The notes under the pieces were generated by a model. That model saw nothing but the letters and a program-made list of their open reading frames with translations. It was not told the origin of the DNA and did no database searches. From assembly GCA_903952145.1 (NCBI GenBank), contig CAJBES010000228.1:1-32530 (forward strand): a DNA stretch of 32,530 bases, written 5' to 3'. A program made the position numbers and the translations under genes. This document shows, in pieces, positions 1-6,515 of this stretch. This DNA is from an uncultured Opitutaceae bacterium. Lineage in GTDB: Bacteria; Verrucomicrobiota; Verrucomicrobiia; Opitutales; Opitutaceae. The number at the start of each line of letters is the position of its first letter. Position 1 is the first letter of the stretch.

Positions 1-437
1 CCACCGGGTATTTTGGTGACATGACCCGCACCTACCTCAAGGGCCGCGCCTCGGAGAGCCAACGCAAGCTCTACGCCACCGTGCATACCGCCCAGCAGGC
101 TGCCCTCGGGGCCATTCGCGCGGAGGTGGATGGCCGCAGCGTGCATCAAAAGGTCGTCGATACCTTTGCCAGCGCCGGCTACCAGACACGCCATGGAAAA
201 AACGGCTCCGTGGGCTTTTTTCACGGCACCGGCCACGGCCTCGGCCTCGCCGTGCATGAGCTGCCGCGGCTTTCCGGTCTGGTCTCCATGCCCCTGAAAA
301 ATGGGGCCGTGGTGACAGTCGAGCCCGGCCTCTATTATCCCGGTCTCGGCGGCTGCCGCATCGAAGATGTCGTGCAGGTCACCGCCACTGGCGCCCGGCT
401 CCTCTCCCGCCATCCTTACGCATGGGAAATCCGATGA
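1..437 (+). CDS. M24-family metallopeptidase (Xaa-Pro aminopeptidase-like), C-terminal part
   Basis: This is the 3' end of a gene that begins before the window; the frame is open from base 3, and the ATG at 21 is internal. The fragment shows the second half of a 'pita-bread' M24 fold: the GYFGDMTRT segment carrying a metal-binding Asp, the GTGHGLGLAVHE segment with the metal-binding and catalytic His residues, VEPGLYYPG with a metal-binding Glu, and the closing RIEDVV with the last Glu. Enzymes of this family use two metal ions to remove N-terminal residues, often before proline, in the cytoplasm. All ligands expected in this half are present, so the enzyme is probably active. The stop codon overlaps the ATG of the heptose kinase gene (ATGA at 434-437), which suggests translational coupling. 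Methionine aminopeptidase or creatinase-type M24 members are less likely because the C-terminal spacing is PepP/PepQ-like. Confidence 0.85.
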   Translation, partial: TGYFGDMTRTYLKGRASESQRKLYATVHTAQQAALGAIRAEVDGRSVHQKVVDTFASAGYQTRHGKNGSVGFFHGTGHGLGLAVHELPRLSGLVSMPLKNGAVVTVEPGLYYPGLGGCRIEDVVQVTATGARLLSRHPYAWEIR

Positions 438-1411
438 AAGGCCTGCCCGCACTCCTGAAAAAAATCTCCCGCCTGCGCATCCTGGTCATCGGCGATGTGA
501 TGCTCGACCACTACATCTGGGGCGACGCCACCCGCATCTCCCCCGAGGCCCCGGTGCCGGTCGTGGACATCGCCCGCGATACCTGGACCGCCGGCGGCGC
601 GGCCAATGTCGCCCTCAACATCGCCTCGCTTGGCGCGCAGTGCACCGTGGCCGGTTTCATCGGACCCGACGAGGCCGGCACCAAACTCACGCAAATCCTC
701 CAGGAGAAGGGCATCACGCCTCTGCCCACTCCCGGCACCGGCGCGACCATCCTCAAGACCCGCGTGATCGTGCAGCGCCAGCAGCTCTGCCGGCTCGATC
801 GCGAGTCGCCCCAAGGGCACTACGCCATCTCCGCCGCCCAAACCGGGGCTTTGCTCGGCGACGCCATCCGCAACGCCGACGCCGTGATCCTCTCCGACTA
901 CGCCAAAGGCATCGTGTCTGATGAACTGGTCGCCAAGGTCACCAAGCTCGCCCGGGCGGCCGGCAAGCTCCTCGCACTCGACCCCAAGCCGAAGCGCAAG
1001 CTGGCTTTCCGCGATCTTGATCTCATCACCCCGAACAAGCGCGAAGCCCTCCAACTCGCCGGTCTGGAACCCGTCCCGCATGCGCCCTTTCCCGCGGCCG
1101 AGGTATGTGCGCGCCTGCACCAACTCTACCGCACCCGCAATCTCGTCATCACCTTGGGCGAGGACGGCATGCTGCTCAGCACCGGCGGCCGGGTGGTAAA
1201 AACCATCCCGACGGCCGCCCGTGAGGTTTTTGATGTTTCCGGTGCCGGCGACACCGCGTTGGCCGGCCTCGCGCTCGCCCTCGCCGCCGGCACCAGCCTT
1301 GAACAGGCCGCCCACTTTTCCAACGCCGCCTCGGGGGTCGTCGTGGGCAAGCTCGGCACCGCCACCGTCACCCCCACGGAATTGCTGGCCTACGTCGCAC
1401 ACGAGTCATGA
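434..1411 (+). CDS. hldA: D-glycero-beta-D-manno-heptose-7-phosphate kinase (RfaE domain I, PfkB family)
   Basis: This enzyme phosphorylates heptose 7-phosphate at C1 to give the 1,7-bisphosphate, a step towards ADP-heptose for the LPS inner core. The N-terminus reads LVIGDVMLDHYIWG followed by RISPEAPVPVV, typical of RfaE kinases. A GGAANVALN sugar-binding segment lies near residue 54, and the PfkB signature DVSGAGD lies at about residues 267-273, with the catalytic Asp. At 325 residues it is the kinase half only; E. coli HldE is about 477 residues and carries a fused nucleotidyltransferase, which is not in this window. I chose the ATG at 434 because it gives the 4-base ATGA overlap with the upstream gene; an in-frame ATG at 422 would add four residues. 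It overlaps gmhB by 4 bases, so the two consecutive pathway steps look translationally coupled. Confidence 0.92.
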   Translation: MKGLPALLKKISRLRILVIGDVMLDHYIWGDATRISPEAPVPVVDIARDTWTAGGAANVALNIASLGAQCTVAGFIGPDEAGTKLTQILQEKGITPLPTPGTGATILKTRVIVQRQQLCRLDRESPQGHYAISAAQTGALLGDAIRNADAVILSDYAKGIVSDELVAKVTKLARAAGKLLALDPKPKRKLAFRDLDLITPNKREALQLAGLEPVPHAPFPAAEVCARLHQLYRTRNLVITLGEDGMLLSTGGRVVKTIPTAAREVFDVSGAGDTALAGLALALAAGTSLEQAAHFSNAASGVVVGKLGTATVTPTELLAYVAHES

Positions 1412-1941
1412 GCCCGGCGCTGTTCCTCGACCGCGACGGCACGCTCATCCTCGACAAGGTCTATCTTTCCGACCCGGCCGGCGTCGAGTTGCTCCCGGGC
1501 ACCACCGGGGCCCTGCGGCATGCCCGGGAGCTCGGCTACAAGCTGTTCCTGTTCACCAACCAGTCCGGCATCGGTCGCGGCTACCACACCCTTGAGGATG
1601 CCCACCGGGTGAACGCCCGGATGGAGGAGCTCATCGGGCTCGGGTCGCCGTTGTTTGCGGATATTTGCATCGCACCGGAAACGTCGGAGCAGCCCCAAGT
1701 CTATCGCAAGCCCTCGCCCCGCTTCATCCTCGAGAGCATCGCCCGGCACGCCCTTGATCCGGCCCGATGTTGGATGGTCGGCGACTCCGCCGCCGACCTC
1801 GGCGCCGGCCTCGCCGCCAAAATTAACGTTGCCGCCGTCCGCACCGGGAAGATCGATCCCTCCGCCCTCCCCGCCGTGACGGCCCACCACGTGCCCGTGT
1901 TCGCGAACTTCGCCGGCTTTGCCGCCACCCTGCCCCGTTAG
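1408..1941 (+). CDS. gmhB: D-glycero-D-manno-heptose-1,7-bisphosphate 7-phosphatase (HAD family)
   Basis: This enzyme removes the 7-phosphate from heptose bisphosphate, the step after the kinase encoded just upstream (ATGA overlap at 1408-1411). HAD motifs are clear in the 177-residue product: motif I DRDGT at residues 8-12 (nucleophile D8, acid/base D10), motif II TNQSGIGRG from residue 50, motif III RKPSP at 100-104, and motif IV GDSAAD at 125-130. The usual GmhB zinc-binding loop, a Cys-x-His ... Cys-x-Cys cluster just before RKP, is missing: only C87 remains in the stretch from 87 to 100. The fold can be kept without zinc in some HAD phosphatases, so activity is still likely. A histidinol-phosphatase relative is the alternative, but the position beside hldA favours GmhB. 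Confidence 0.88.
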   Translation: MSPALFLDRDGTLILDKVYLSDPAGVELLPGTTGALRHARELGYKLFLFTNQSGIGRGYHTLEDAHRVNARMEELIGLGSPLFADICIAPETSEQPQVYRKPSPRFILESIARHALDPARCWMVGDSAADLGAGLAAKINVAAVRTGKIDPSALPAVTAHHVPVFANFAGFAATLPR

Positions 1942-1943
1942 TC

Positions 1944-2768
1944 ATGCCCGAACTCGCCGAGGCTGAATTCTTCCGCCGGCGCTGGCATGAGGCCGCCAAG
2001 GGCCGGACCATCGTCTCCGTCCACCTCCATGCCGGGAACAAACTGTTTCGCGGCATTGCTCCAACCGCCTTGCGCCGCACCCTCCGAGGCGCACGGCTGC
2101 AATCATCCGAGGCGGCGGCGAAGCAGATGGTGTTCCGCTTCAGTGGCGCTGTCTGGCTCGGCATCCATCTCGGGATGAGCGGCGAACTGCGGGTTGAACC
2201 GGCCGGCTACGTCCCAGGCCGGCACGATCACCTGGCCCTCCGGACCCGGCAGCACACGCTGGTATTCACTGATCCGCGTATGTTCGGGCGCATTTTATTT
2301 CACCAAGGCGGGGCCGCACCGGTTTGGTGGACCAAAATCGCCCCGGCCATTCTGTCACCCGCTTTCACCGTGGCCACCGTCGCCGCGTTCCTGCGGCGCC
2401 GGGCCCGCGCTCCCATCAAGGCCGTCCTGCTCATGCAGGAGCGCTTCCCGGGCATCGGCAATTGGATGGCTGATGAAGTGCTATGGCGTGCCGCCATCCA
2501 TCCGCGCCGCCCCGCCGGCGCCCTCGCCCCGGATGAGGTCCGCACGCTCTGGCGGGAGTGCCGCGCCGTCTGCCGGCTCGCTCTCCGCACCATCGCCGGC
2601 CAGGGCAGCAAACTGCCGCCCGACCTAAACGTGCACATTCCCGACACGTGGCTTTTTAACCACCGCTGGTTGGATGGTGGCCGCTGCCCCCGGACCCACC
2701 GCCGGCTGGTGCGCGAGGAAATCGGCGGTCGCACGACCTGCTGGTCACCGGGCCGGCAAAAACTTTGA
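1944..2768 (+). CDS. Fpg/Nei-family DNA glycosylase with degenerate zinc finger
   Basis: This is a bifunctional base-excision repair enzyme (glycosylase plus AP lyase). The start PELAEAE keeps the N-terminal Pro nucleophile and the Glu next to it, which fixes the ATG two bases after the gmhB stop. K60 in EAAAKQMVF matches the conserved Fpg Lys, and PGIGNWMADEVLW at 169-181 is the H2TH DNA-binding element. The C-terminal hairpin keeps the catalytic Arg (GGRTT, R263), but the four-Cys zinc finger is broken: only C248 and C266 remain, with Thr/His, Ser and Gly where the other ligands would lie. It therefore looks like one of the 'zincless finger' members of the family. Whether the preferred lesion is 8-oxoguanine (MutM) or oxidised pyrimidine (Nei) cannot be decided from sequence alone, so no symbol is given. 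Length (274) is normal. Confidence 0.88.
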   Translation: MPELAEAEFFRRRWHEAAKGRTIVSVHLHAGNKLFRGIAPTALRRTLRGARLQSSEAAAKQMVFRFSGAVWLGIHLGMSGELRVEPAGYVPGRHDHLALRTRQHTLVFTDPRMFGRILFHQGGAAPVWWTKIAPAILSPAFTVATVAAFLRRRARAPIKAVLLMQERFPGIGNWMADEVLWRAAIHPRRPAGALAPDEVRTLWRECRAVCRLALRTIAGQGSKLPPDLNVHIPDTWLFNHRWLDGGRCPRTHRRLVREEIGGRTTCWSPGRQKL

Positions 2769-2815
2769 CCTGCGGGCGGTTCCGTTGCCTTGTTCCACCA
2801 CCCACCGAACTCATC

Positions 2816-3589
2816 ATGCACGACGATTACCCCCTCACCCCGTCGCAGATTGCCGCCTATCAGCGCGACGGCTACATTCAACTAAACGAGGTCATCACCG
2901 GCCCCGAACTCGAAACCTTCCGCGATGCCGTCAATGCCGCGGTGAAGCAGGACACCGCCAGACTCGATCCGAACCGGACCAAGGGCAGCTACGAGCAGAT
3001 TTTCATCCAGTGCGTCAACCTCTGGCACCGCCACCCGGCCGTGCAGCCCTTCGTGGTGAGCCGCCGGCTGGGCAGTATCGCCTCGCGCTTGAGCGGCCTG
3101 AGCGTCCGCCTGTGGCACGATCACGCCCTGTTCAAGGAACCGCACACCGGGGCCAAGACACCCTGGCATCAGGATACGCCTTACTGGCCGCACCAGCAGA
3201 AGATGCACCAGCTCACCATCTGGATCGCCCTCCGCGACGCCACGATCGAGAACGGCTGCCTGTCCTTCCTGCCCGGCACGCAGAAGCACCTCGACATCGC
3301 ACCCGTGAACCTAGCCGACCCGCAGGACCTCTATGCCGTCGCCCCGCAGACCAAGGGCCTGAAACCCGTCACCTGTGAACTCAAGGCCGGCTCCTGCACG
3401 GTGCACAACGGCATGACCTTCCATTACGCCGGGCCCAACCGGTCCGACGGCATGCGCGAGGCGATCGCCATCATCTACATGCCCGACGGCACCACTTATC
3501 ACCCGGCACCGCACCCGGTCACCGATTCGCTGGGGCTCAAGGCAGGACAAAAGCTCAACTCCGAGCTTTTCCCCCTCGTGTCGGACTGA
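2816..3589 (+). CDS. Phytanoyl-CoA dioxygenase (PhyH) family protein
   Basis: The product is a 257-residue non-haem Fe(II)/2-oxoglutarate oxygenase. The iron-binding facial triad is visible: H118 and D120 in TPWHQDTPYW and the distal H203 in MTFHYAGPN. R214 (GMREA) sits where the 2-oxoglutarate carboxylate is usually held. The N-terminal TPSQIAAYQRDGYIQL is typical of the family. The start is the ATG at 2816; the frame stays open to a TTG at 2765, but that would add 17 non-conserved residues. Substrates of bacterial PhyH proteins vary widely (lipids, small metabolites, ectoine-type compounds), and nothing here identifies one. It has no signal peptide and should be cytoplasmic. It follows the glycosylase gene by about 50 bases and may belong to the same transcript. 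Confidence 0.85.
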   Translation: MHDDYPLTPSQIAAYQRDGYIQLNEVITGPELETFRDAVNAAVKQDTARLDPNRTKGSYEQIFIQCVNLWHRHPAVQPFVVSRRLGSIASRLSGLSVRLWHDHALFKEPHTGAKTPWHQDTPYWPHQQKMHQLTIWIALRDATIENGCLSFLPGTQKHLDIAPVNLADPQDLYAVAPQTKGLKPVTCELKAGSCTVHNGMTFHYAGPNRSDGMREAIAIIYMPDGTTYHPAPHPVTDSLGLKAGQKLNSELFPLVSD

Positions 3590-3670
3590 GCATACCGCCG
3601 CGGTCGCCTCCGCTGCCGCCGCCTCAGGAACGTCTGGCCAAGCCGCCCGGGGCCGCTACGCTCCGTGCCG

Positions 3671-4318
3671 ATGATAATCGCCCCGCACAGCAAACTCGTC
3701 CTCATCGGCGACTCGATCACGGATTGCGAGCGCGCCCGGCCGGTGGGCGAAGGTCTCTTCGGCGCCGTAGGGAAAAGCTACGCAGGCCTGCTTGAGGGAT
3801 TTCTGGGCGCCATCCAGCCGGGCCACGCCATCCGCGTGGTCAACATGGGCACCTCGGGCCACACCGTGCTCGACCTGAAGGCCCGGTGGCAAACCGACGT
3901 CCTCGACCTCAAGCCGGACTGGGTCTCCATCATGATCGGCGCCAACGATGTCTGGCGGCAGTTCGATCTCCCGCGTCAGACCGAGATCCATGTCTCACCG
4001 GAAGTCTACGAAAAGACGCTCAACGCGCTCGCCCGCAAAACCCGTCCCAAGGTCAAGGGACTCATCATGCTGGCTCCCTTCTACATTGAGCCCAACCGCG
4101 CCGATGCCATGCGGGCCCGCATGGATCAATACGGCGCGATCGTGAAAAAAATCGCCGCCAGGCACGGCGCGCTTTTCATCGACACGCAGGCCGCGTTTGA
4201 TGCGGTGCTGCAGCACATGCATCCCAATGCCATCGCCTGGGACCGGGTGCATCCAAACATCACCGGCCACGCCATCATCGCCCGCGCCTTCCTGCAGGCC
4301 ATTGGCGTCGCGTTGTAA
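3671..4318 (+). CDS. SGNH/GDSL-type esterase
   Basis: The 215-residue product carries all SGNH hydrolase blocks. Block I is LIGDSITD, with nucleophile S15. Block II is the Gly in VNMGTSGHT near residue 60. Block III is MIGANDVW, with N92. Block V is [11 protein letters not shown], with D191 and H194. Such enzymes deacylate carbohydrates or lipids; the short, single-domain form resembles acetylesterases and lysophospholipase-like enzymes. There is no signal peptide, so a cytoplasmic location is likely unless export is non-classical. The ATG at 3671 is preferred to the GTG at 3665, two codons upstream. It lies 80 bases after the dioxygenase gene and 7 bases before tlyA. The substrate is not predictable from the sequence. 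Confidence 0.87.
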   Translation: MIIAPHSKLVLIGDSITDCERARPVGEGLFGAVGKSYAGLLEGFLGAIQPGHAIRVVNMGTSGHTVLDLKARWQTDVLDLKPDWVSIMIGANDVWRQFDLPRQTEIHVSPEVYEKTLNALARKTRPKVKGLIMLAPFYIEPNRADAMRARMDQYGAIVKKIAARHGALFIDTQAAFDAVLQHMHPNAIAWDRVHPNITGHAIIARAFLQAIGVAL

Positions 4319-4325
4319 CACCCTC

Positions 4326-5078
4326 ATGGGTGCCGCCAAGCTCCGACTCGACGAATTGCTGGTCGCCCGCGGCCTGGTAGAATCACGCGCGCAGGCCAAG
4401 GCCCTCATCATGGCCGGCCGCGTCCTGCATGGCACCGAGCGGCTCGAAAAACCCGGCCGGGACTATCCCCCGGATTTCGAGGTAAGCGTGGAACAACCAC
4501 CACGTTTTGTCAGTCGCGGCGGCGAAAAGCTGGCCGCTGCCCTCGCCCATTTTTCACTCAACCTGCAGGGCGCCCATGTGCTCGACGTCGGAGCCTCGAC
4601 CGGAGGCTTCACGGACTGCGTCCTGCAGGCCGGCGCCGCGGATGTCGTCTGCGTGGATGTGGGCCGCGCCCAGTTGCACGCCAGGCTCCGCGCTGATCCG
4701 CGGGTGACCAATCTTGAAAAGATCAACGCCCGGTATCTGGCCGCCGCCGTCCTGCCACGCGCCGTCTTTGACGCCATCGTGATGGATCTGTCGTTTATTT
4801 CACTGAAATCCGTCCTGCCCGCCGTGTGGCCACGGCTGCGTCCCGGCGGGGTCCTCGTCGCACTGGTCAAACCCCAGTTCGAAGCCGGCAAGGCCGAGGC
4901 CGACAAGGGCCGGGGCGTCATCCGCGACCCAGCCGTGCAGCAGGCGGTGCTCGCCACCGTCCGGGATTTCGCCCTTGCCGGATTGCCGAGCTCACGGTTG
5001 ACCGGCAGCATTGACTCCCCCATCGCCGGCGCCGATGGCAACCGCGAGTTCCTCCTCGTCCTGGCCAGGGCAGAATGA
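4326..5078 (+). CDS. tlyA: TlyA-family rRNA (2'-O-ribose) methyltransferase / haemolysin A-like
   Basis: The protein has 250 residues. An N-terminal S4 RNA-binding domain ([20 protein letters not shown], about residues 6-60) is followed by an FtsJ-like Rossmann methyltransferase domain. The SAM-binding [13 protein letters not shown] lies at 85-97, then an acidic turn CVDVGRAQL and the conserved DLSFIS and [10 protein letters not shown] segments. In mycobacteria TlyA 2'-O-methylates 16S and 23S rRNA; most bacterial homologues are annotated as haemolysins by name only. The ATG at 4326 gives the standard S4 start; the frame is open further upstream into the esterase gene, but that part is only a shadow of it. 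The short gap to the esterase gene suggests cotranscription, with nadK next, 39 bases downstream. Confidence 0.9.
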   Translation: MGAAKLRLDELLVARGLVESRAQAKALIMAGRVLHGTERLEKPGRDYPPDFEVSVEQPPRFVSRGGEKLAAALAHFSLNLQGAHVLDVGASTGGFTDCVLQAGAADVVCVDVGRAQLHARLRADPRVTNLEKINARYLAAAVLPRAVFDAIVMDLSFISLKSVLPAVWPRLRPGGVLVALVKPQFEAGKAEADKGRGVIRDPAVQQAVLATVRDFALAGLPSSRLTGSIDSPIAGADGNREFLLVLARAE

Positions 5079-5117
5079 ACTGGCGAAAATGGCCGGGCCG
5101 CGCGACTTTGCTTCCGC

Positions 5118-5966
5118 ATGAAGCCCATCCGCAAACTCGCTTTCGTCGTGAACGAGGAGAAACCGGGCGCCCTTGAACTTGGCCGCACGCTGATGGGGGT
5201 GGCGCGCCGGACGGGCATCCGCCTGAAGTTCACCGCCCGTTTCCCGCTGCCCCCCGGCTATCTGCAGGGTTTCGATGCCTGCTGCGTGATCGGCGGCGAT
5301 GGCACGCTGCTTGGGGTGGCGCGCGAAGCCTCGCGTGCCCGGGTGCCCATCATCGGCGTCAACCGTGGCAGCCTGGGTTTTCTCACCACCTTTTCCGCCG
5401 ACGAGGCCCGGGCCCATTTTTCTGAACTCCTCGCCGGCGCCTACCAAGTCGACCATCGCCTGATGCTCGACTGTTCGACCGGCCCCGGCTTGCACGATCT
5501 CGCCCTGAACGACGTGCTCATCAAGGACGCGAACACGTCGCGGCTCGTGCACCTTGAGGTGTTTGCCGACCAGGAACTCGTGACCGACTATTCCTGCGAC
5601 GGTTTGATTTTCTCCACGCCAACGGGCTCCACCGCCTACAATCTTTCAGCGGGCGGACCCTTGATCCACCCCGGCGCCAGCGTGGTGGCCATGACCCCCA
5701 TCTGTCCGCACACCCTCAGCAACCGCTCGATCATCTTCCGCCAAGGGATAAAATTGCGGGTTTACAACCGTTCCGAAAACGCACGCCTGCTCGTGGCGAT
5801 GGACGGACAGCGCAACCTCAAGGTCGGCGTCGGCTCGCCCATCCGGATCGCGGTTTCGCGCCATACCCTGCCACTCGCCCAGCGCCTCGACTACTCACAC
5901 TTCGCCGTCGTCCGCACCAAGCTGAAGTGGAGCGGTGCCTCCATCGAGACCCCCAAGGCGCACTGA
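5118..5966 (+). CDS. nadK: NAD kinase
   Basis: This enzyme phosphorylates NAD to NADP in the cytoplasm. The 282-residue sequence has the signature GGDGT at 59-63 (catalytic Asp), LGFLTTF near 86-92, the ND pair at 131-132 (LNDVLI), and the glycine-rich block DGLIFSTPTG / STAYNLSAGG from 161. The ATG start is followed directly by the expected first beta strand, KLAFVVNEEK. Length is usual for bacterial NadK. It is the last gene of the + strand run and converges with the EF-hand gene; the 61-base gap between them holds a hairpin whose T-run serves the other strand. No separate + strand terminator is evident, though the same hairpin may stall polymerase from this side. Confidence 0.96.
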   Translation: MKPIRKLAFVVNEEKPGALELGRTLMGVARRTGIRLKFTARFPLPPGYLQGFDACCVIGGDGTLLGVAREASRARVPIIGVNRGSLGFLTTFSADEARAHFSELLAGAYQVDHRLMLDCSTGPGLHDLALNDVLIKDANTSRLVHLEVFADQELVTDYSCDGLIFSTPTGSTAYNLSAGGPLIHPGASVVAMTPICPHTLSNRSIIFRQGIKLRVYNRSENARLLVAMDGQRNLKVGVGSPIRIAVSRHTLPLAQRLDYSHFAVVRTKLKWSGASIETPKAH

Positions 5967-5970
5967 TAAA

Positions 5971-6002
5971 GAAAAAGCCCCGGTCGCGAATGCAGCCGGG
6001 GC
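5971..6002 (-). terminator. Rho-independent terminator of the EF-hand gene
   Basis: GCCCCGG at 5977-5983 pairs with CCGGGGC at 5996-6002 around a 12-base loop. Read on the minus strand, the stem is followed directly by five T residues (5972-5976). It lies 25 bases after the EF-hand stop codon. On the plus strand the hairpin has no T-run, so it would terminate nadK transcription only weakly. Confidence 0.82.
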
Positions 6003-6027
6003 GGATGAACTGGCGGGTGGCACCCTG

Positions 6028-6423
6028 TTACTTGGCTGCCTCCTTGGCTTCCTTGGCCTCATGCTTGGCGTTCTTCTCCATTTTCCTGGCCTCGTGCTGG
6101 GCCTTCCTGGCTTCCTTCTCGGCCATCTGCTCAGCCTTCATTTTTTCCTTCTCCTCCGGGTCGAGCTTTCCGTTGGCATTGGCGTCGTATTTTGCGAGCG
6201 CCTCCTTCTTGGCCTTCTCGCTCTTCTCCTTCGCCTCAGCCTTGCCTTTGGCTTTTTCCTCGTCGCTTAGTTTGCCATCCTTGTCGGCGTCATATTTCTT
6301 CAATGCGGCTTTGGATGGGGCTTTGGGCTCTGATGTTTTTTCCTGACTGTAACCACTGACAACAAAGGCCAGCGAAAAACACGCCAGCACAGTGATCCAT
6401 TTATAGAGGAATGAATTTTTCAA
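6028..6423 (-). CDS. Exported EF-hand calcium-binding protein, Lys/Glu/Ala-rich
   Basis: The 131-residue product has an N-terminal signal peptide (KNSFLYKW, then a hydrophobic stretch to about residue 24). It carries two canonical EF-hand loops: D45-E56 (DADKDGKLSDEE) and D80-E91 (DANANGKLDPEE). The rest is a very charged, Lys/Glu/Ala-rich helix running to the C-terminus. The start codon appears to be TTG at 6421-6423: it gives the signal peptide, and no ATG lies between it and the upstream stop codon. A GTG at codon 12 would cut into the signal peptide. The role is unknown; short EF-hand proteins of this kind are common in Planctomycetes and Verrucomicrobia and probably bind Ca2+ outside the cytoplasm. 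It has its own terminator and lies 92 bases downstream of the M16 gene. Confidence 0.8.
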   Translation of the reverse strand: MKNSFLYKWITVLACFSLAFVVSGYSQEKTSEPKAPSKAALKKYDADKDGKLSDEEKAKGKAEAKEKSEKAKKEALAKYDANANGKLDPEEKEKMKAEQMAEKEARKAQHEARKMEKNAKHEAKEAKEAAK

Positions 6424-6515
6424 GGCGGCTGGAAACTGCGCAAAATGCAGCCCCGCGGCAAGTTTTTAGGCGACCAATTTGAGCCATGCCCTCGGGGGAA
6501 ATGCCGCCATCCCAT

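Noticed and set aside
416-1402. A 328-codon minus-strand frame opposite hldA
   Set aside because: HldA on the plus strand has all PfkB motifs. The opposite frame is glycine-rich shadow sequence.
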